DNA of 64,000 nucleotides from Vogesella sp. XCS3 (GCF_020616155.1 NZ_CP085530.1:3248501-3312500), one strand, 5' to 3'. Shown: positions 10,150-19,971, counted from the first letter of the stretch. Notes: a model not told the origin generated them from the letters alone. Translations and numbers: made by a program.

Positions 10150-10158
10150 GCGGCCAAC
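10150..10158 (+). repeat. GCGGCCAAC-family repeat, intergenic copy
   Basis: Single copy in the 296-base intergenic stretch between nuo and the acyltransferase genes. The flank extends the match to TGCGGCCAACCTT, the longer consensus. Confidence 0.7.
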
Positions 10159-10272
10159 CTTGCAGGCATGGCAAGGCTTGATGCTTGTGCGCATGGTTTG
10201 CACGGGCTGGCTAGGCAGCATGGCTGCCAGTGGGCGGGGGGATAAGGATGGAAGCTGGTGTTGATAGATCAA

Positions 10273-10303
10273 TAAAAAACCGCTGCACTGGCAGCGGCTT
10301 TTT
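10273..10303 (-). terminator. Terminator of the acyltransferase operon (minus strand)
   Basis: Stem CCGCTGC/GCAGCGG (10280-10297). Read on the minus strand it is followed by a run of T residues (complement of AATAAAAAA). It ends transcripts of the two minus-strand acyltransferase genes. Confidence 0.85.
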
Positions 10304-10321
10304 GCATGCGGGGCAGCGGGC

Positions 10322-11188
10322 TTAGTAAAAGCGCGCCTCGCCTTGCGGGCGGCTCTTGAAGCGCTTGTGCAGCCAGAAATACTGTGCCGGCGTTTCGCGG
10401 ATGCGCTCTTCCAGGAAGGCATTCATGCGGCGGGTATCGGCTACCACGTCATCCGACGGGTAGTTTTCCCACGCCGGGTAGATGTCCAGCACAAAACGGC
10501 TACCTTCGCGGCGGGCAATGGCCGGTACCACCTTGGCGCGGGCCAGCCCGGCAATGCGCGACAGGCCGGTAATGGTGGCGGCGTCGGTTTCAAAGAACTT
10601 CACGAATACCGAGTCGCGTGCGCCAAAGTCCTGGTCGGGTAGATACAGGAATGGCGTGTGGTCCTTGCGCATGGCCTTGATGATGCTGCGCAGGCTTTCC
10701 TGGCGCGACACGATGTAGGCGTTATTAAAGCGGTTGCGGCCTTTGTAGAACTGTTCGTCCAGCGTCTTGTTTTTCTGGTGCGCATAGACGCTGACCAGCG
10801 GTACTTCCAGGTTCAGACGGTAGGCGCACATTTCGAAGGCGACAAAATGCGGGTAGAACAGGATGACATCTTCGCCGGCGTCGCGCAGGCGGCTAAGGTG
10901 CTCCAGGCCGCGTATCTCGACCAGATTGCGTAACCTGTCCGGCGACGACCACCACACCACGCCGTATTCCAGTACCAGTTTCATCATTTCGACAAAGTGG
11001 GCGCGTATCAGCGTACGCCGCTGCGCCGGGCTCATGTCGGGGAAGCACAGGCGCAGGTTGATCAGCCCCACGCGACGGCGTTCTTTGGCTAGTGCGTAAG
11101 CCAGCTGGCCCAGCAGCCAGGCCAGGGCATGAATGAGGCGCAGGGGGAGCAGGTGAATCAGCCACAACAGGGCCAGAGCAAGTTTCAT
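10322..11188 (-). CDS. Lysophospholipid/lipid A acyltransferase (LpxL/HtrB-like)
   Basis: Predicted inner-membrane enzyme that moves a fatty acyl chain from acyl-ACP to a lipid A precursor or similar acceptor. The 288-aa protein has an N-terminal hydrophobic anchor (residues 3-30), the family catalytic H-x4-acid box as PHFVAFE near 113, and the later block LYLPDQDFGARDSVFVKFF near 175-195. Acid E replaces the commoner D of the HX4D box, as in many LpxL proteins. It lies 10 bases downstream of a paralogue on the same strand. Which secondary acyl position it serves cannot be told from sequence. Confidence 0.85.
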   Translation of the reverse strand: MKLALALLWLIHLLPLRLIHALAWLLGQLAYALAKERRRVGLINLRLCFPDMSPAQRRTLIRAHFVEMMKLVLEYGVVWWSSPDRLRNLVEIRGLEHLSRLRDAGEDVILFYPHFVAFEMCAYRLNLEVPLVSVYAHQKNKTLDEQFYKGRNRFNNAYIVSRQESLRSIIKAMRKDHTPFLYLPDQDFGARDSVFVKFFETDAATITGLSRIAGLARAKVVPAIARREGSRFVLDIYPAWENYPSDDVVADTRRMNAFLEERIRETPAQYFWLHKRFKSRPQGEARFY

Positions 11189-11198
11189 CAGACAGCTT

Positions 11199-12080
11199 TC
11201 ATTCGGAATCAGGGGCAGGCGCGCCAGCCGGGCGCTTGTAACGGTTGTAGCTCCACAGGTACTGGGCAGGCCAGCGGCGGATCAGGCTTTCCACTTCGGC
11301 GTTCAGGATGGCGCCATCCTGCTGCTTGTCCCCGGTAAAGGGTACGTTTTGCGGTTGGATGTGCACGGCAAAGCCTTGGCCATTCGCCAGGCGCTCGCCA
11401 GTAAACCACAGCACGGCAACGTCCTGCATCTGCGCCAGGCGCGGCAACAGGCTCATGGTAAACGCAGGTTGGCCGAAAAATGGTGCCCAGACGCCCTCGC
11501 CACTGCCTGGCACCTGGTCGGGCAGGATGATGGTGGCTTCGCCGGATTTCAGTGCCTTCATCAGCAGGCGCACACCGGCACCCGTTGCGGGGGCCGTTTT
11601 GGCGCTACCACGCGCACGGCCTTCGTTCATGATGGGTTCCAGCCAGGCCAGTTTCGAGGGCTTGTACATGGCGGTAAGCGGGAAGGGCAGGCGCGAGCTG
11701 AGATAGCGGCCGGCAATGTCGTAGCTGCCTAGGTGAGGCGTGACAAAGATCAGCCCCTTGCCTGCGGCCAACGCTGCCTCGACGTGCTCCCAGCCATGGC
11801 ATTGTTTCACCAGCGATATCATATAGGCCGGCTCACGACACCACGCTATCGATAACTCCAGCATGCCTTTACCGCTTTCTGCGGCAGACTGTTTGACGAG
11901 GGCTTGATAAAGCTGATAACTTCCAGCGATTTTACTCGTGTCGAGATTCTCGCGTATGCGCGAGCGGACACGGGGTGACGCATAATAAAGCATTCGCCCA
12001 AGCAAGCTGCCCAAGGCATGCAACACAGGCAGGGGCAGGGACGCGAGTGCCTGCAGTATCAAACGTGCGAGTCGGGTCAT
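11199..12080 (-). CDS. Lysophospholipid/lipid A acyltransferase (LpxL/LpxM-like)
   Basis: Second member of the LpxL/LpxM acyltransferase family. The 293-aa product has a hydrophobic N-terminal anchor, the catalytic HX4D box as [11 protein letters not shown] near residue 110, and the substrate block [20 protein letters not shown] near 180-200. It is the upstream gene of a two-gene operon and overlaps no neighbour. Its start lies 67 bases from metK, which is divergent. The pair probably supplies two secondary acylations of lipid A; the order of action is inference. Confidence 0.85.
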   Translation of the reverse strand: MTRLARLILQALASLPLPVLHALGSLLGRMLYYASPRVRSRIRENLDTSKIAGSYQLYQALVKQSAAESGKGMLELSIAWCREPAYMISLVKQCHGWEHVEAALAAGKGLIFVTPHLGSYDIAGRYLSSRLPFPLTAMYKPSKLAWLEPIMNEGRARGSAKTAPATGAGVRLLMKALKSGEATIILPDQVPGSGEGVWAPFFGQPAFTMSLLPRLAQMQDVAVLWFTGERLANGQGFAVHIQPQNVPFTGDKQQDGAILNAEVESLIRRWPAQYLWSYNRYKRPAGAPAPDSE

Positions 12081-12147
12081 GGGCTTGTACGCTAACGAAA
12101 CGCGCTATTTTACCTTAACTCACTGGCCATTATCTGGAACGAAGACA

Positions 12148-13317
12148 ATGAGCGAATATCTCTTTACCTCTGAATCGGTCTCGGAAGGTCACCCGGACAA
12201 AGTAGCGGACCAGATTTCCGATGCGATTCTGGACGCCATCCTGACCCAGGACAAATACGCCCGCGTAGCGGCCGAGACGCTTGTGAACACCGGCCTGGCC
12301 GTACTGGCCGGCGAAATCACCACCACGGCCAACGTGGACTACATCAAGATTGCGCGCGAAACCATCAAGCGCATCGGTTACGACAGCTCCGAAATGGGCT
12401 TCGACTATAACGGCTGCGCCGTGATGGTGTGCTACGACAAGCAGTCGCCGGATATCGCCCAGGGCGTGAACGAAGGCCAGGGCCTGGACCTGGAACAAGG
12501 CGCTGGCGACCAGGGCCTGATGTTCGGCTACGCTTGCGACGAAACGCCAACCCTGATGCCGTTCCCGATCTACTACGCGCACCGCCTGGTGCAGCGTCAG
12601 GCGGAGCTGCGCAAGGACGGCCGCCTGCCATGGCTGCGCCCGGATGCCAAGAGCCAGATCACCTGCGTATACGATACCGCTACCGGCCTGCCCAAGCGTA
12701 TCGATACTGTCGTACTGTCTACCCAGCACCACCCGGATGTGGACTACGACACCCTGCGCGAAGCGGTAATCGAGCAGATCATCAAGCCGGTACTGCCGCC
12801 AGAGATGCTCACCGCTGAAACCAAATACCTGATCAACCCGACCGGCCGCTTTGTTATCGGCGGCCCGCAAGGCGATTGCGGCCTGACCGGTCGCAAGATC
12901 ATTGTGGACACCTACGGTGGTGCCGCACCGCACGGCGGTGGCGCGTTCTCCGGTAAAGATCCGTCCAAGGTAGACCGCTCTGCCGCCTACGCTTGCCGCT
13001 ACGTGGCCAAGAACATCGTTGCTGCCGGTCTGGCTCGCCAGTGCCAGGTACAGGTTTCCTACGCTATTGGCGTGGCGCAGCCTACCTCCATCGCCGTGGA
13101 TACCTTCGGTACCAACGCGATCCCGAACGAGCAAATCGTCGAGCTGGTTAAACAGCACTTCGACCTGCGCCCGAAAGGCATCGTGCAGATGCTGGACCTG
13201 CTGCGCCCGATCTACGCCAAGACCGCCGCTTACGGCCACTTCGGTCGCGAAGAGCCGGAGTTCACCTGGGAGCGTACCGACAAGGTAGAAGCGCTGCGCG
13301 CTGCTGCCGGTCTGTAA
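12148..13317 (+). CDS. metK: S-adenosylmethionine synthetase
   Basis: Makes S-adenosylmethionine from methionine and ATP, in the cytoplasm. The start is set at ATG 12148, not the upstream alternative at 12079, because [18 protein letters not shown] is the family N-terminus and gives the usual 389 residues. Signatures: GHPDK (metal and ATP binding), [12 protein letters not shown], and the P-loop-like [16 protein letters not shown]. Together with the downstream SAH riboswitch, ahcY and metF it forms the activated-methyl cycle. It is divergent from the acyltransferase operon. Confidence 0.97.
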   Translation: MSEYLFTSESVSEGHPDKVADQISDAILDAILTQDKYARVAAETLVNTGLAVLAGEITTTANVDYIKIARETIKRIGYDSSEMGFDYNGCAVMVCYDKQSPDIAQGVNEGQGLDLEQGAGDQGLMFGYACDETPTLMPFPIYYAHRLVQRQAELRKDGRLPWLRPDAKSQITCVYDTATGLPKRIDTVVLSTQHHPDVDYDTLREAVIEQIIKPVLPPEMLTAETKYLINPTGRFVIGGPQGDCGLTGRKIIVDTYGGAAPHGGGAFSGKDPSKVDRSAAYACRYVAKNIVAAGLARQCQVQVSYAIGVAQPTSIAVDTFGTNAIPNEQIVELVKQHFDLRPKGIVQMLDLLRPIYAKTAAYGHFGREEPEFTWERTDKVEALRAAAGL

Positions 13318-13325
13318 GGCCCAAG

Positions 13326-13334
13326 GTTGGCCGC
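13326..13334 (-). repeat. GCGGCCAAC-family repeat, intergenic copy
   Basis: Copy just downstream of metK in the extended form AAGGTTGGCCGCA. It opens a 363-base stretch without a gene, which also holds another repeat copy and the SAH riboswitch. Confidence 0.7.
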
Positions 13335-13474
13335 ATACTGCGGCTTGCCATCCGCGCCCTGCCTGTTACCAGGTGGGGCGTTTTTACGTCTGGAGGCTTG
13401 TATGGCGCGGCCAGGCGGTAGAACACGCATGCCGGTGGGGCTGATTGTTGCGGCCTGTATTTTTTACGCGAATT

Positions 13475-13483
13475 GCGGCCAAC
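13475..13483 (+). repeat. GCGGCCAAC-family repeat, intergenic copy
   Basis: Copy in extended form (TTGCGGCCAACCTTTT) about 30 bases upstream of the SAH riboswitch. Confidence 0.7.
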
Positions 13484-13513
13484 CTTTTAACCATCTTCTG
13501 CCATAATGTCAGG

Positions 13514-13576
13514 ATTCCGGGGAGCGCTGCGAGGCCATGCCCCAGGCCCGGAACAGTTCAAAACGGCGCTCACCTG
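13514..13576 (+). ncRNA. SAH riboswitch in the ahcY leader
   Basis: RNA element that binds S-adenosylhomocysteine and raises expression of the recycling gene. The sequence matches the known consensus: GGGGAGCGCTGC at 13519-13530, CCAGGCCCGG at 13542-13551 and AACGGCGCTCACC at 13562-13574. Stem P1 is TCCGGG (13516-13521) with CCCGGA (13547-13552). The pseudoknot is GAGCGC (13522-13527) with GCGCTC (13566-13571). It stands about 105 bases before ahcY, the usual location in beta- and gammaproteobacteria. A hairpin CCCGTGC/GCACGGG at 13614-13630 lies between it and the gene and could belong to the expression platform. Confidence 0.92.
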
Positions 13577-13680
13577 CTTGTTCATCGGCCACCCTACCTG
13601 GTAGCCGGAATAACCCGTGCCGGGCACGGGATGCGCGGGTGAGCCATCCCTCCCGGCCTTCGTGATAAAGGATTTGCACG

Positions 13681-15081
13681 ATGGCTGACTTCAACGACTA
13701 CGTTGTTGCCGATATCAACCTGGCCGCCTGGGGCCGCAAAGAGCTGAACATTGCCGAAACCGAAATGCCGGGCCTGATGGCAATTCGCGAGCAGTTCAAG
13801 GATGCGCAGCCGCTGCGTGGCGCGCGCATTGCCGGTAGCCTGCACATGACCGTGCAGACTGCCGTGCTGATCGAAACCCTCACCGCGCTGGGTGCCGACG
13901 TACGCTGGGCCTCGTGCAATATCTTCTCTACACAAGACCACGCCGCCGCCGCGATTGCCGCCGCCAAGATTCCGGTATTTGCCTTCAAGGGCGAGAGCCT
14001 GGACGAGTACTGGGAATTCAGCCACAAGATCTTCGAATGGCCGGACAACCAGCCTGCCAACATGATTCTGGACGACGGCGGCGACGCCACCCTGCTGCTG
14101 ATGCTGGGCAGCAAGGCCGAAAAAGACATCAGCGTGGTGGCCAACCCCACCAACGACGAAGAAACCGCGCTGTACGCCGCCATCAAGCGCTACCTGGCCA
14201 TCGACCCGCAGTGGTACTCCAAACGCCTGCAGCACATCCAGGGCGTAACCGAAGAAACCACCACCGGTGTACACCGCCTGTACCAGCTGGAAAAAGACGG
14301 CGCGCTGCCGTTCCCGGCTTTCAACGTGAACGATTCCGTTACCAAGTCCAAATTCGACAACCTGTATGGCTGCCGCGAATCGCTGGTTGACGGTATCAAG
14401 CGTGCTACCGACGTGATGATCGCCGGTAAAGTAGCCGTGGTGCTGGGCTACGGCGACGTGGGCAAGGGTTGCGCACAAAGCCTGCGTGGCCTGGGCGCTA
14501 CCGTATGGGTCACCGAAATTGACCCGATCTGCGCACTGCAGGCAGCGATGGAAGGCTACCGCGTGGTACGCATGGATGAAGTGGCCGACCAGGCCGACAT
14601 CTTTGTGACCACCACCGGTAACGTGGGCGTGATCACCCACGACCACATGGTTCGCATGCGCAACAACGCCATCGTGTGCAATATCGGCCACTTCGACAGC
14701 GAAATCGAAGTCGCCAGCCTGCGCCAGTACCAGTGGGACAACATCAAACCACAGGTTGACCACATCATCTTCCCGGACGGCAAGCGCATCATCCTGCTGG
14801 CCGAAGGTCGTCTGGTAAACCTGGGTTGCGCCACCGGCCACCCGAGTTTCGTGATGTCCAACTCGTTTACCAACCAGGTACTGGCCCAGATCGAGATCTT
14901 CGCCAACCCGGGCAAGTACGACAGCAAAGTGTACGTGTTGCCGAAACACCTGGACGAAATGGTGGCCCGCCTGCACCTGGAGCGCATCGGTGCCCGCCTG
15001 ACCGAGCTGAGCGACCAGCAAGCTGCCTACATCAGCGTGCCGAAAGAAGGCCCATATAAGCCTGCACACTATCGTTATTGA
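13681..15081 (+). CDS. ahcY: Adenosylhomocysteinase (SAH hydrolase)
   Basis: Hydrolyses S-adenosylhomocysteine to adenosine and homocysteine, clearing the by-product of methylation reactions; NAD is a tightly bound cofactor. The 466-aa protein shows [16 protein letters not shown] near residue 55, the Rossmann signature [17 protein letters not shown] near 257-273, and the C-terminal KPxxYRY end. Length fits the longer proteobacterial form with an internal insertion. It is preceded by an SAH riboswitch, so expression should follow SAH. A terminator follows 19 bases after the stop. Confidence 0.97.
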   Translation: MADFNDYVVADINLAAWGRKELNIAETEMPGLMAIREQFKDAQPLRGARIAGSLHMTVQTAVLIETLTALGADVRWASCNIFSTQDHAAAAIAAAKIPVFAFKGESLDEYWEFSHKIFEWPDNQPANMILDDGGDATLLLMLGSKAEKDISVVANPTNDEETALYAAIKRYLAIDPQWYSKRLQHIQGVTEETTTGVHRLYQLEKDGALPFPAFNVNDSVTKSKFDNLYGCRESLVDGIKRATDVMIAGKVAVVLGYGDVGKGCAQSLRGLGATVWVTEIDPICALQAAMEGYRVVRMDEVADQADIFVTTTGNVGVITHDHMVRMRNNAIVCNIGHFDSEIEVASLRQYQWDNIKPQVDHIIFPDGKRIILLAEGRLVNLGCATGHPSFVMSNSFTNQVLAQIEIFANPGKYDSKVYVLPKHLDEMVARLHLERIGARLTELSDQQAAYISVPKEGPYKPAHYRY

Positions 15082-15100
15082 TATTTGATGTCAGCGTGAA

Positions 15101-15135
15101 ACGGGCAGGGCAGTAAAATGACCTGCCCGTTTTTG
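15101..15135 (+). terminator. Rho-independent terminator after ahcY
   Basis: Stem ACGGGCAGG (15101-15109) with CCTGCCCGT (15122-15130), followed by TTTTT. Confidence 0.9.
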
Positions 15136-15152
15136 CGGCCAACGTTGGCCGC
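15135..15152. repeat. GCGGCCAAC repeat pair forming an 18-bp palindrome
   Basis: Two copies of the 9-mer abut head to head (GCGGCCAAC then GTTGGCCGC), directly behind the T-run of the ahcY terminator. Confidence 0.8.
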
Positions 15153-15220
15153 ACCCGTTAGCGGCAGCAGACCGGCGCGGGGTGCCAGGGACCATCACAG
15201 ACTATTTGCTAGAGTTCGCC

Positions 15221-16057
15221 ATGACAGAACGTAACCGTACCTTCAGTTTCGAGTTTTTCCCGCCGCGCACGCCAGAAGGCGTGGCCAAGCTGCGCACGAC
15301 GCGCCAGCAGCTGGCGCAGTTCAACCCGGAATTTTTCTCTGTGACCTTTGGTGCCGGAGGTACCACGCGTGACGGTACGCTGTCCACCGTGCTGGAGATC
15401 CGTAACGAGGGCTACGCCGCTGCACCGCATCTGTCGTGTATCGGCTCCACGCGCGACAACATCCGCGCCATCCTGAACGAATACCGTAATCATGGCATCC
15501 GCCATATCGTGGCGCTGCGTGGCGACATGCCATCCGGCATGGTGGAGGCGGGCGAATTCCGCTACGCCAACGAGCTGGTGAGCTTTATCCGTGAAGAACA
15601 CGGTGATCACTTCCATATCGAAGTGGCGGCCTACCCGGAATTTCACCCGCAGGCCAAGTCGGCCGAAGACGACATCAACAACTTTGTGCGCAAGGTAAAG
15701 GCTGGTGCCAACTCGGCGATGACGCAGTACTTCTTTAACGCCGACGCCTACTTCCGCTTTGTGGACGAGGCACAGGCGCGTGGCGTGGACATCCCTATCG
15801 TGCCGGGCATCATGCCGATCGCCAACTTCGGCCAGCTGTGCCGCTTCTCGGACATGTGCGGCGCCGAAGTGCCGCGCTGGCTGCGTTTGCGCATGCAGGC
15901 GTATATGGACGACACCGCGTCTATCCGTGCGCTGGGGCTGGATGTGGTGACCGAGCTGTGCGACCGCCTGCTGGCAAATGGTGCGCCCGGCCTGCATTTT
16001 TACACGCTGAACCAGGCCGGTACTGTATCCACCATCTGGCAGCGTTTGGGGCTATAA
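15221..16057 (+). CDS. metF: 5,10-methylenetetrahydrofolate reductase
   Basis: FAD enzyme reducing methylene-THF to methyl-THF, the methyl donor for methionine synthesis. An earlier in-frame start exists at 15182. ATG 15221 is preferred because MTERNRTFSFEFFPPRTPEG is the family N-terminus, giving 278 aa. Motifs: SFEFFPP near residue 9, SVTFGAGG near 44, ALRGDMP near 107 and PGIMPI near 190. It completes the methyl-cycle block with metK and ahcY but is separated from ahcY by a terminator, so it probably has its own promoter; the ribosome site is weak. Confidence 0.94.
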   Translation: MTERNRTFSFEFFPPRTPEGVAKLRTTRQQLAQFNPEFFSVTFGAGGTTRDGTLSTVLEIRNEGYAAAPHLSCIGSTRDNIRAILNEYRNHGIRHIVALRGDMPSGMVEAGEFRYANELVSFIREEHGDHFHIEVAAYPEFHPQAKSAEDDINNFVRKVKAGANSAMTQYFFNADAYFRFVDEAQARGVDIPIVPGIMPIANFGQLCRFSDMCGAEVPRWLRLRMQAYMDDTASIRALGLDVVTELCDRLLANGAPGLHFYTLNQAGTVSTIWQRLGL

Positions 16058-16075
16058 ATCCCGGCATGATCACAA

Positions 16076-16106
16076 CCCCCTGCCGCGTTGCGGCAGGGGG
16101 TTTTTG
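16076..16106. terminator. Bidirectional terminator between metF and the diguanylate cyclase
   Basis: Very strong stem CCCCCTGCCGC (16076-16086) with GCGGCAGGGGG (16090-16100), then TTTTTG. It serves two converging genes. Confidence 0.9.
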
Positions 16107-16107
16107 T

Positions 16108-17946
16108 TTATGCGGATACGTCGTCGTCCAGGCCGAGTCTGGCGCTGATGACACGGTTGCGCCCCAGTTGTTTGGCTTGGTACAGGCATTGTGCTGCGGC
16201 TTCTTGCAGGGTGTTCTCATTGTCGTGTTGCGCACTATCCAGGCTGGCTACGCCCACGCTGGCTGTGATGCAGGTGGAGACGCTGGAGCTGATGTGCGGT
16301 ATGCCAAGTTGCCAGATGGCTTGCCGCAGGTTTTCTGCCTGGCGGTAGGCGGCGTCGGCGCTGGTGCCGGGTAGCAGAATGCCGAATTCGTCTCCGCTCA
16401 GGCGGGCTATCACCACGGTTTGCCGGGCAAAGTGTTGTTGCAGTACGTCGGCCAGGCGTATCAGGCAGTGATCGCCTTCCAGGTGGCCAAAGCAGGCGTT
16501 GTAGTCGCTGAAGGCATCGATATTGAGCAGCAGCAGGGAAAGCGCCTGGCTGTTTTCTCTGGCTTGCTTATAGGCTTTCCGTAGTTGCAGCTGAAAGGTC
16601 GTGCGGTTTGCCAGGCCGGTCAGGCCGTCGATATTGGCCATGGCATCCAGCTTGTCACGTGCCAATGCCAGTTCTTGCCGTGTGGTTTCGTGCGTTTGCC
16701 GATATTGGCGTTGCAACAAGATATGGCTCAGCATCTCGCTGAACAGCCGCATCAGGGTGAGCTCCTTGTCCAGCCAGTCGCGCTTTTGCAGCACACTGTC
16801 GCAGCCAAAGAAGCCCAACACTTGCCCCTGATAAGACAGGGTAACCACCGCAATGCTCTGGATGCCGTGGGCGGCAAAGCGCATGCGCTCGTTATGGCCT
16901 TCTGGCGGCATATCCTCCAGCTGGCTTAAGGCCACCAGATGCTGCTTGATCAGCTGCGGCACAAACCAGGCGGACTCCTGTAGCGGGTAGTTTTCGTACA
17001 GGTGGGCTGTACTCGGTATGCCGGCACGGCACCATTCCTGGGTGTTGTGAATGCGTAGCGATGGCGCCACCCTGAACAGGTAGCAGCGATCCACTTCCAG
17101 CAAGTTACCGATGCGCGACAGGGCGATGCGGATCTCGCTTTCAATCTCGGCGTGGTCCAGCTGTATCAGGCGGCTAGACATTTCCGAGACCATCTGGTGA
17201 AAGCGTGATAGCTGGTCTAGCTCGGCGGTGCGCATGGCCAGCAGGCTGGATAACTGGTCGCGTTGTTGTGTCAGCTCGAAGCACGTTTGTCTGGTGCTTT
17301 GCAGTAGCGCCTCCCTGGCCTGGTCGTAGCGCTGCAATGTCTGGTCTAGCAGGTCGATTTCATTTTTTGCCGCGTGTACCCCGGCGCTATCCGGGCTGTG
17401 CCAACGGGTTGTCAGCTGTGCCAGTGGCGTCAGGATCTGGCGTTGCAGGTAACGCTGTGTCAGCCCTGTCATTAACAGAATAGCTACGATCAGTTCGGCC
17501 AGAGTCTGGGCGATATCCCGCCACAGTGTGTATTCGAGGCTGCGTAGCGACAAGCTTAAGCGCAGGGTGCCCAAGGGTTGTTCGCCGGTGCCTGCAGCCT
17601 GTATTGGCAGCTCGATACGATGGCTAGCCGGCAGCTGGCTGCTTAAGACCAGTTGCACCTGGCCACGGTTGTTCAGCAGGCTGACTTCTGCCACGCCCTC
17701 CAGGCTTTGTATACCCTTTAGCAGCTTTTGCTCCATGAGCGGGTCGACATCCCACACGCTTTGCGCCAGCAGTGGCATGAACTGTTGCTGCACCTGTACT
17801 GGCACGCGCTGCAAGAGCTGCTGCTGTTGCTCGCTACCCAGATAGAAGCGAACGCCTGCCACCAGCAGGCAGAATGCGCAGCTGGCGGCAACGATGGCGA
17901 TGAGCCACGGGCGGGCGAGTGGATTGGCGAGTTTCAAGGCGGGCAT
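16108..17946 (-). CDS. Membrane diguanylate cyclase with sensor and GAF-like region
   Basis: Likely makes the second messenger c-di-GMP. ATG 17946 gives 612 aa; an alternative TTG lies 7 codons upstream, and neither has a clear ribosome site. Layout: a membrane segment near residues 12-35, a periplasmic sensor portion with a second membrane span near 150-170, a coiled region, a GAF-like domain at about 245-400, and a C-terminal GGDEF domain. The active-site loop is SGDEF (about 517-521), a variant of GGDEF with Ser at the first position. No RxxD inhibitory site precedes it. The ligand is unknown. A terminator separates it from the upstream lrp gene. Confidence 0.85.
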   Translation of the reverse strand: MPALKLANPLARPWLIAIVAASCAFCLLVAGVRFYLGSEQQQQLLQRVPVQVQQQFMPLLAQSVWDVDPLMEQKLLKGIQSLEGVAEVSLLNNRGQVQLVLSSQLPASHRIELPIQAAGTGEQPLGTLRLSLSLRSLEYTLWRDIAQTLAELIVAILLMTGLTQRYLQRQILTPLAQLTTRWHSPDSAGVHAAKNEIDLLDQTLQRYDQAREALLQSTRQTCFELTQQRDQLSSLLAMRTAELDQLSRFHQMVSEMSSRLIQLDHAEIESEIRIALSRIGNLLEVDRCYLFRVAPSLRIHNTQEWCRAGIPSTAHLYENYPLQESAWFVPQLIKQHLVALSQLEDMPPEGHNERMRFAAHGIQSIAVVTLSYQGQVLGFFGCDSVLQKRDWLDKELTLMRLFSEMLSHILLQRQYRQTHETTRQELALARDKLDAMANIDGLTGLANRTTFQLQLRKAYKQARENSQALSLLLLNIDAFSDYNACFGHLEGDHCLIRLADVLQQHFARQTVVIARLSGDEFGILLPGTSADAAYRQAENLRQAIWQLGIPHISSSVSTCITASVGVASLDSAQHDNENTLQEAAAQCLYQAKQLGRNRVISARLGLDDDVSA

Positions 17947-18008
17947 TCCAGGGGGATATGGCTGCAATATAGGCAGTTGCAGGTGGCTTGAACAGGGGGT
18001 GGCAGGCG

Positions 18009-18036
18009 TGAAAAAGGCAGCCCGCAGGCTGCCTTG
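18009..18036 (-). terminator. Terminator after the Lrp/AsnC gene (minus strand)
   Basis: Stem AAGGCAGCC/GGCTGCCTT. On the minus strand it is followed by a T-run (complement of AAAAA at 18011-18015). Confidence 0.8.
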
Positions 18037-18051
18037 GTGAACCGTGTGGTT

Positions 18052-18537
18052 TTACTGGCCCAGGTGGTAGATGGGCAGCGAGGTGGTTTGTTTGAACTCT
18101 TTCAGGACAAAGCTGGATTTCACGTCCTCGACACCAGGCTGTTGTAGCAGCTCGTCCATGACAAAGCGCGAGAAATGTTGCAGGTCTTCAAAGTACACCT
18201 GCAGCAGGTAATCCATCTCGCCGGTCATGGCGTAGCAATTCACTACCTCTGGCCAGCGCTGCACCGCTTCCATAAAGCTGGTCAGATGCGCGCTGCCACC
18301 GCGCTTTTCCAGCGAAACACGTACAAATGCCTGCAGACCCAGGCCCAGTTTGGCTGGGTCTAGCAGTGCTACGTACTGGCGGATCACGCCGGACTCTTCC
18401 AGCTGTTTTAGCCGGCGCAGGCACGGGGAAGGGGACAGGGCAACTTTCTCGGCAAGTTCGACGTTGGTCAGACGTCCATTGGCTTGCAGGGCTGCCAACA
18501 TTTTGATGTCGGTCTTGTCCAGGTTGGCCGTAAGCAT
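18052..18537 (-). CDS. Lrp/AsnC family transcriptional regulator
   Basis: DNA-binding feast/famine regulator. ATG 18537 sits behind a strong AGGAG ribosome site and gives 161 aa; the open frame extends further upstream without support. The N-terminal helix-turn-helix reads LDKTDIKMLAALQANGRLTN then VALSPSPCLRRLKQLEESG. The C-terminal RAM effector domain includes MTGEMDYLLQVYFEDL. It is divergent from hppD across 357 bases. Lrp-type proteins next to tyrosine- or phenylalanine-catabolic genes often control them, so regulation of hppD is a reasonable inference. Confidence 0.9.
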   Translation of the reverse strand: MLTANLDKTDIKMLAALQANGRLTNVELAEKVALSPSPCLRRLKQLEESGVIRQYVALLDPAKLGLGLQAFVRVSLEKRGGSAHLTSFMEAVQRWPEVVNCYAMTGEMDYLLQVYFEDLQHFSRFVMDELLQQPGVEDVKSSFVLKEFKQTTSLPIYHLGQ

Positions 18538-18894
18538 GTTATCTCCTGATTTTGGGTTTGCTCTGGAATATTGTTTTATGTTTTTTACTTTCTCGGCACT
18601 ATATCGCAAGAAAATTGCCAGCAAGTTTACTTAGAATAAAGCGCCTGAGCCAGACATTTTACACGGTGGCAGCAGATCACCGCAGGCTGAGTGAACAAGA
18701 GGAGACGCCGGTAGCCGCTAAAGCAGGCTGCAGGCATACAATTCGGGCATTTCTACGCAGGTGGCCAAGCTGCCGGCATGGAGCTGTGTTGTATTTTCAT
18801 CTCCCGCTCTGCCTCGATGCGCCCCGGTGGCTGGCACGTCGCTGCAATACCCAACAGAGAAGCAGGCCCACGCAGGCCGCAAGAGGAGAGATAG

Positions 18895-19971
18895 ATGAAA
18901 ATGGAACATCAGCTGATGAACCCGCTGGCCACCGATGGTTTCGAGTTTGTTGAATACACCGCCCCCGACGCCGCTGGTGTCGAGAAGCTCAAGCAACTGT
19001 TTCTGTCGCTGGGCTTTATCGAAGTAGCGCGCCACCGCAGCAAAAACGTCAGCCTGTTCCGCCAGGGCGACATCAACTTTATCCTGAATGCCGAGCGCAG
19101 CCAGCCTGCCGCCGAGTTCGCCTCTGCCCACGGCCCATCCGCCTGCGCCATGGCCTGGCGTGTGAAAGACGCCGCCAAAGCTTACGAGTACGCGCTGGCA
19201 CACGGTGCCACCCCGTACAACCGCCCGGTGGGTGCCATGGAGCTGAACATTCCGGCCGTGGAAGGTATCGGTGGCTCCGCGCTGTACTTTGTCGACCGCT
19301 ACGGCCACGACAAGAACATCTACGATATCGACTTCGTACCGCTGGAAGGCGTAGAGCAATACCCGGCTGGTGTGGGCCTGATGGTGATCGACCACCTCAC
19401 CCACAATGTGGTGCGCGGCAATATGGAGAAGTGGGGCGGCTTCTACGAGAACATCGCCAACTTCAAGGAAATCCGCTACTTCGATATCGAAGGCAAACTC
19501 ACCGGCCTGGTGTCCAAGGCCATGACCAGCCCGTGTGGCAAGATCCGCATCCCGATCAACGAGTCGTCCGACGACAAGAGCCAGATCGAGGAATTCCTGA
19601 AGCAGTACAACGGCGAAGGCATCCAGCACATTGCGCTGACCACCGAAAACATCTACGAAACCGTGGAAACCCTGAAGGCACGTGGCACCCGCTTCCTGGA
19701 CACCCCGGACACCTACTACGCCAAGGTAGACCAGCGTGTGCCGAATCACGGCGAAGACTTGGCCCGCCTGCAGAAAAACAGCATCCTGATCGACGGCGCT
19801 CCGGTAGAAGGCATCCTGCTGCAGATCTTTACCGAAACCGTGATCGGGCCGATCTTCTTCGAGATCATCCAGCGCAAAGGCAATGAAGGCTTTGGCGAAG
19901 GCAACTTCCGCGCGCTGTTCGAATCCATCGAAGAAGACCAGATCCGCCGTGGCGTGCTGAAAGCCGACTAA
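18895..19971 (+). CDS. hppD: 4-hydroxyphenylpyruvate dioxygenase
   Basis: Converts 4-hydroxyphenylpyruvate to homogentisate in tyrosine catabolism, with a non-haem Fe(II). The 358-aa protein has the two-domain vicinal-oxygen-chelate fold. The iron ligands are visible as H167 (DHLTHNV), H245 (QHIAL) and E323 (IFFEIIQRKG), with the C-terminal EGFGEGNF motif. ATG 18895 follows a GAGGAGAG ribosome site. It is followed by fahA and maiA. Homogentisate dioxygenase, the step between, is not in this window. Confidence 0.96.
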   Translation: MKMEHQLMNPLATDGFEFVEYTAPDAAGVEKLKQLFLSLGFIEVARHRSKNVSLFRQGDINFILNAERSQPAAEFASAHGPSACAMAWRVKDAAKAYEYALAHGATPYNRPVGAMELNIPAVEGIGGSALYFVDRYGHDKNIYDIDFVPLEGVEQYPAGVGLMVIDHLTHNVVRGNMEKWGGFYENIANFKEIRYFDIEGKLTGLVSKAMTSPCGKIRIPINESSDDKSQIEEFLKQYNGEGIQHIALTTENIYETVETLKARGTRFLDTPDTYYAKVDQRVPNHGEDLARLQKNSILIDGAPVEGILLQIFTETVIGPIFFEIIQRKGNEGFGEGNFRALFESIEEDQIRRGVLKAD

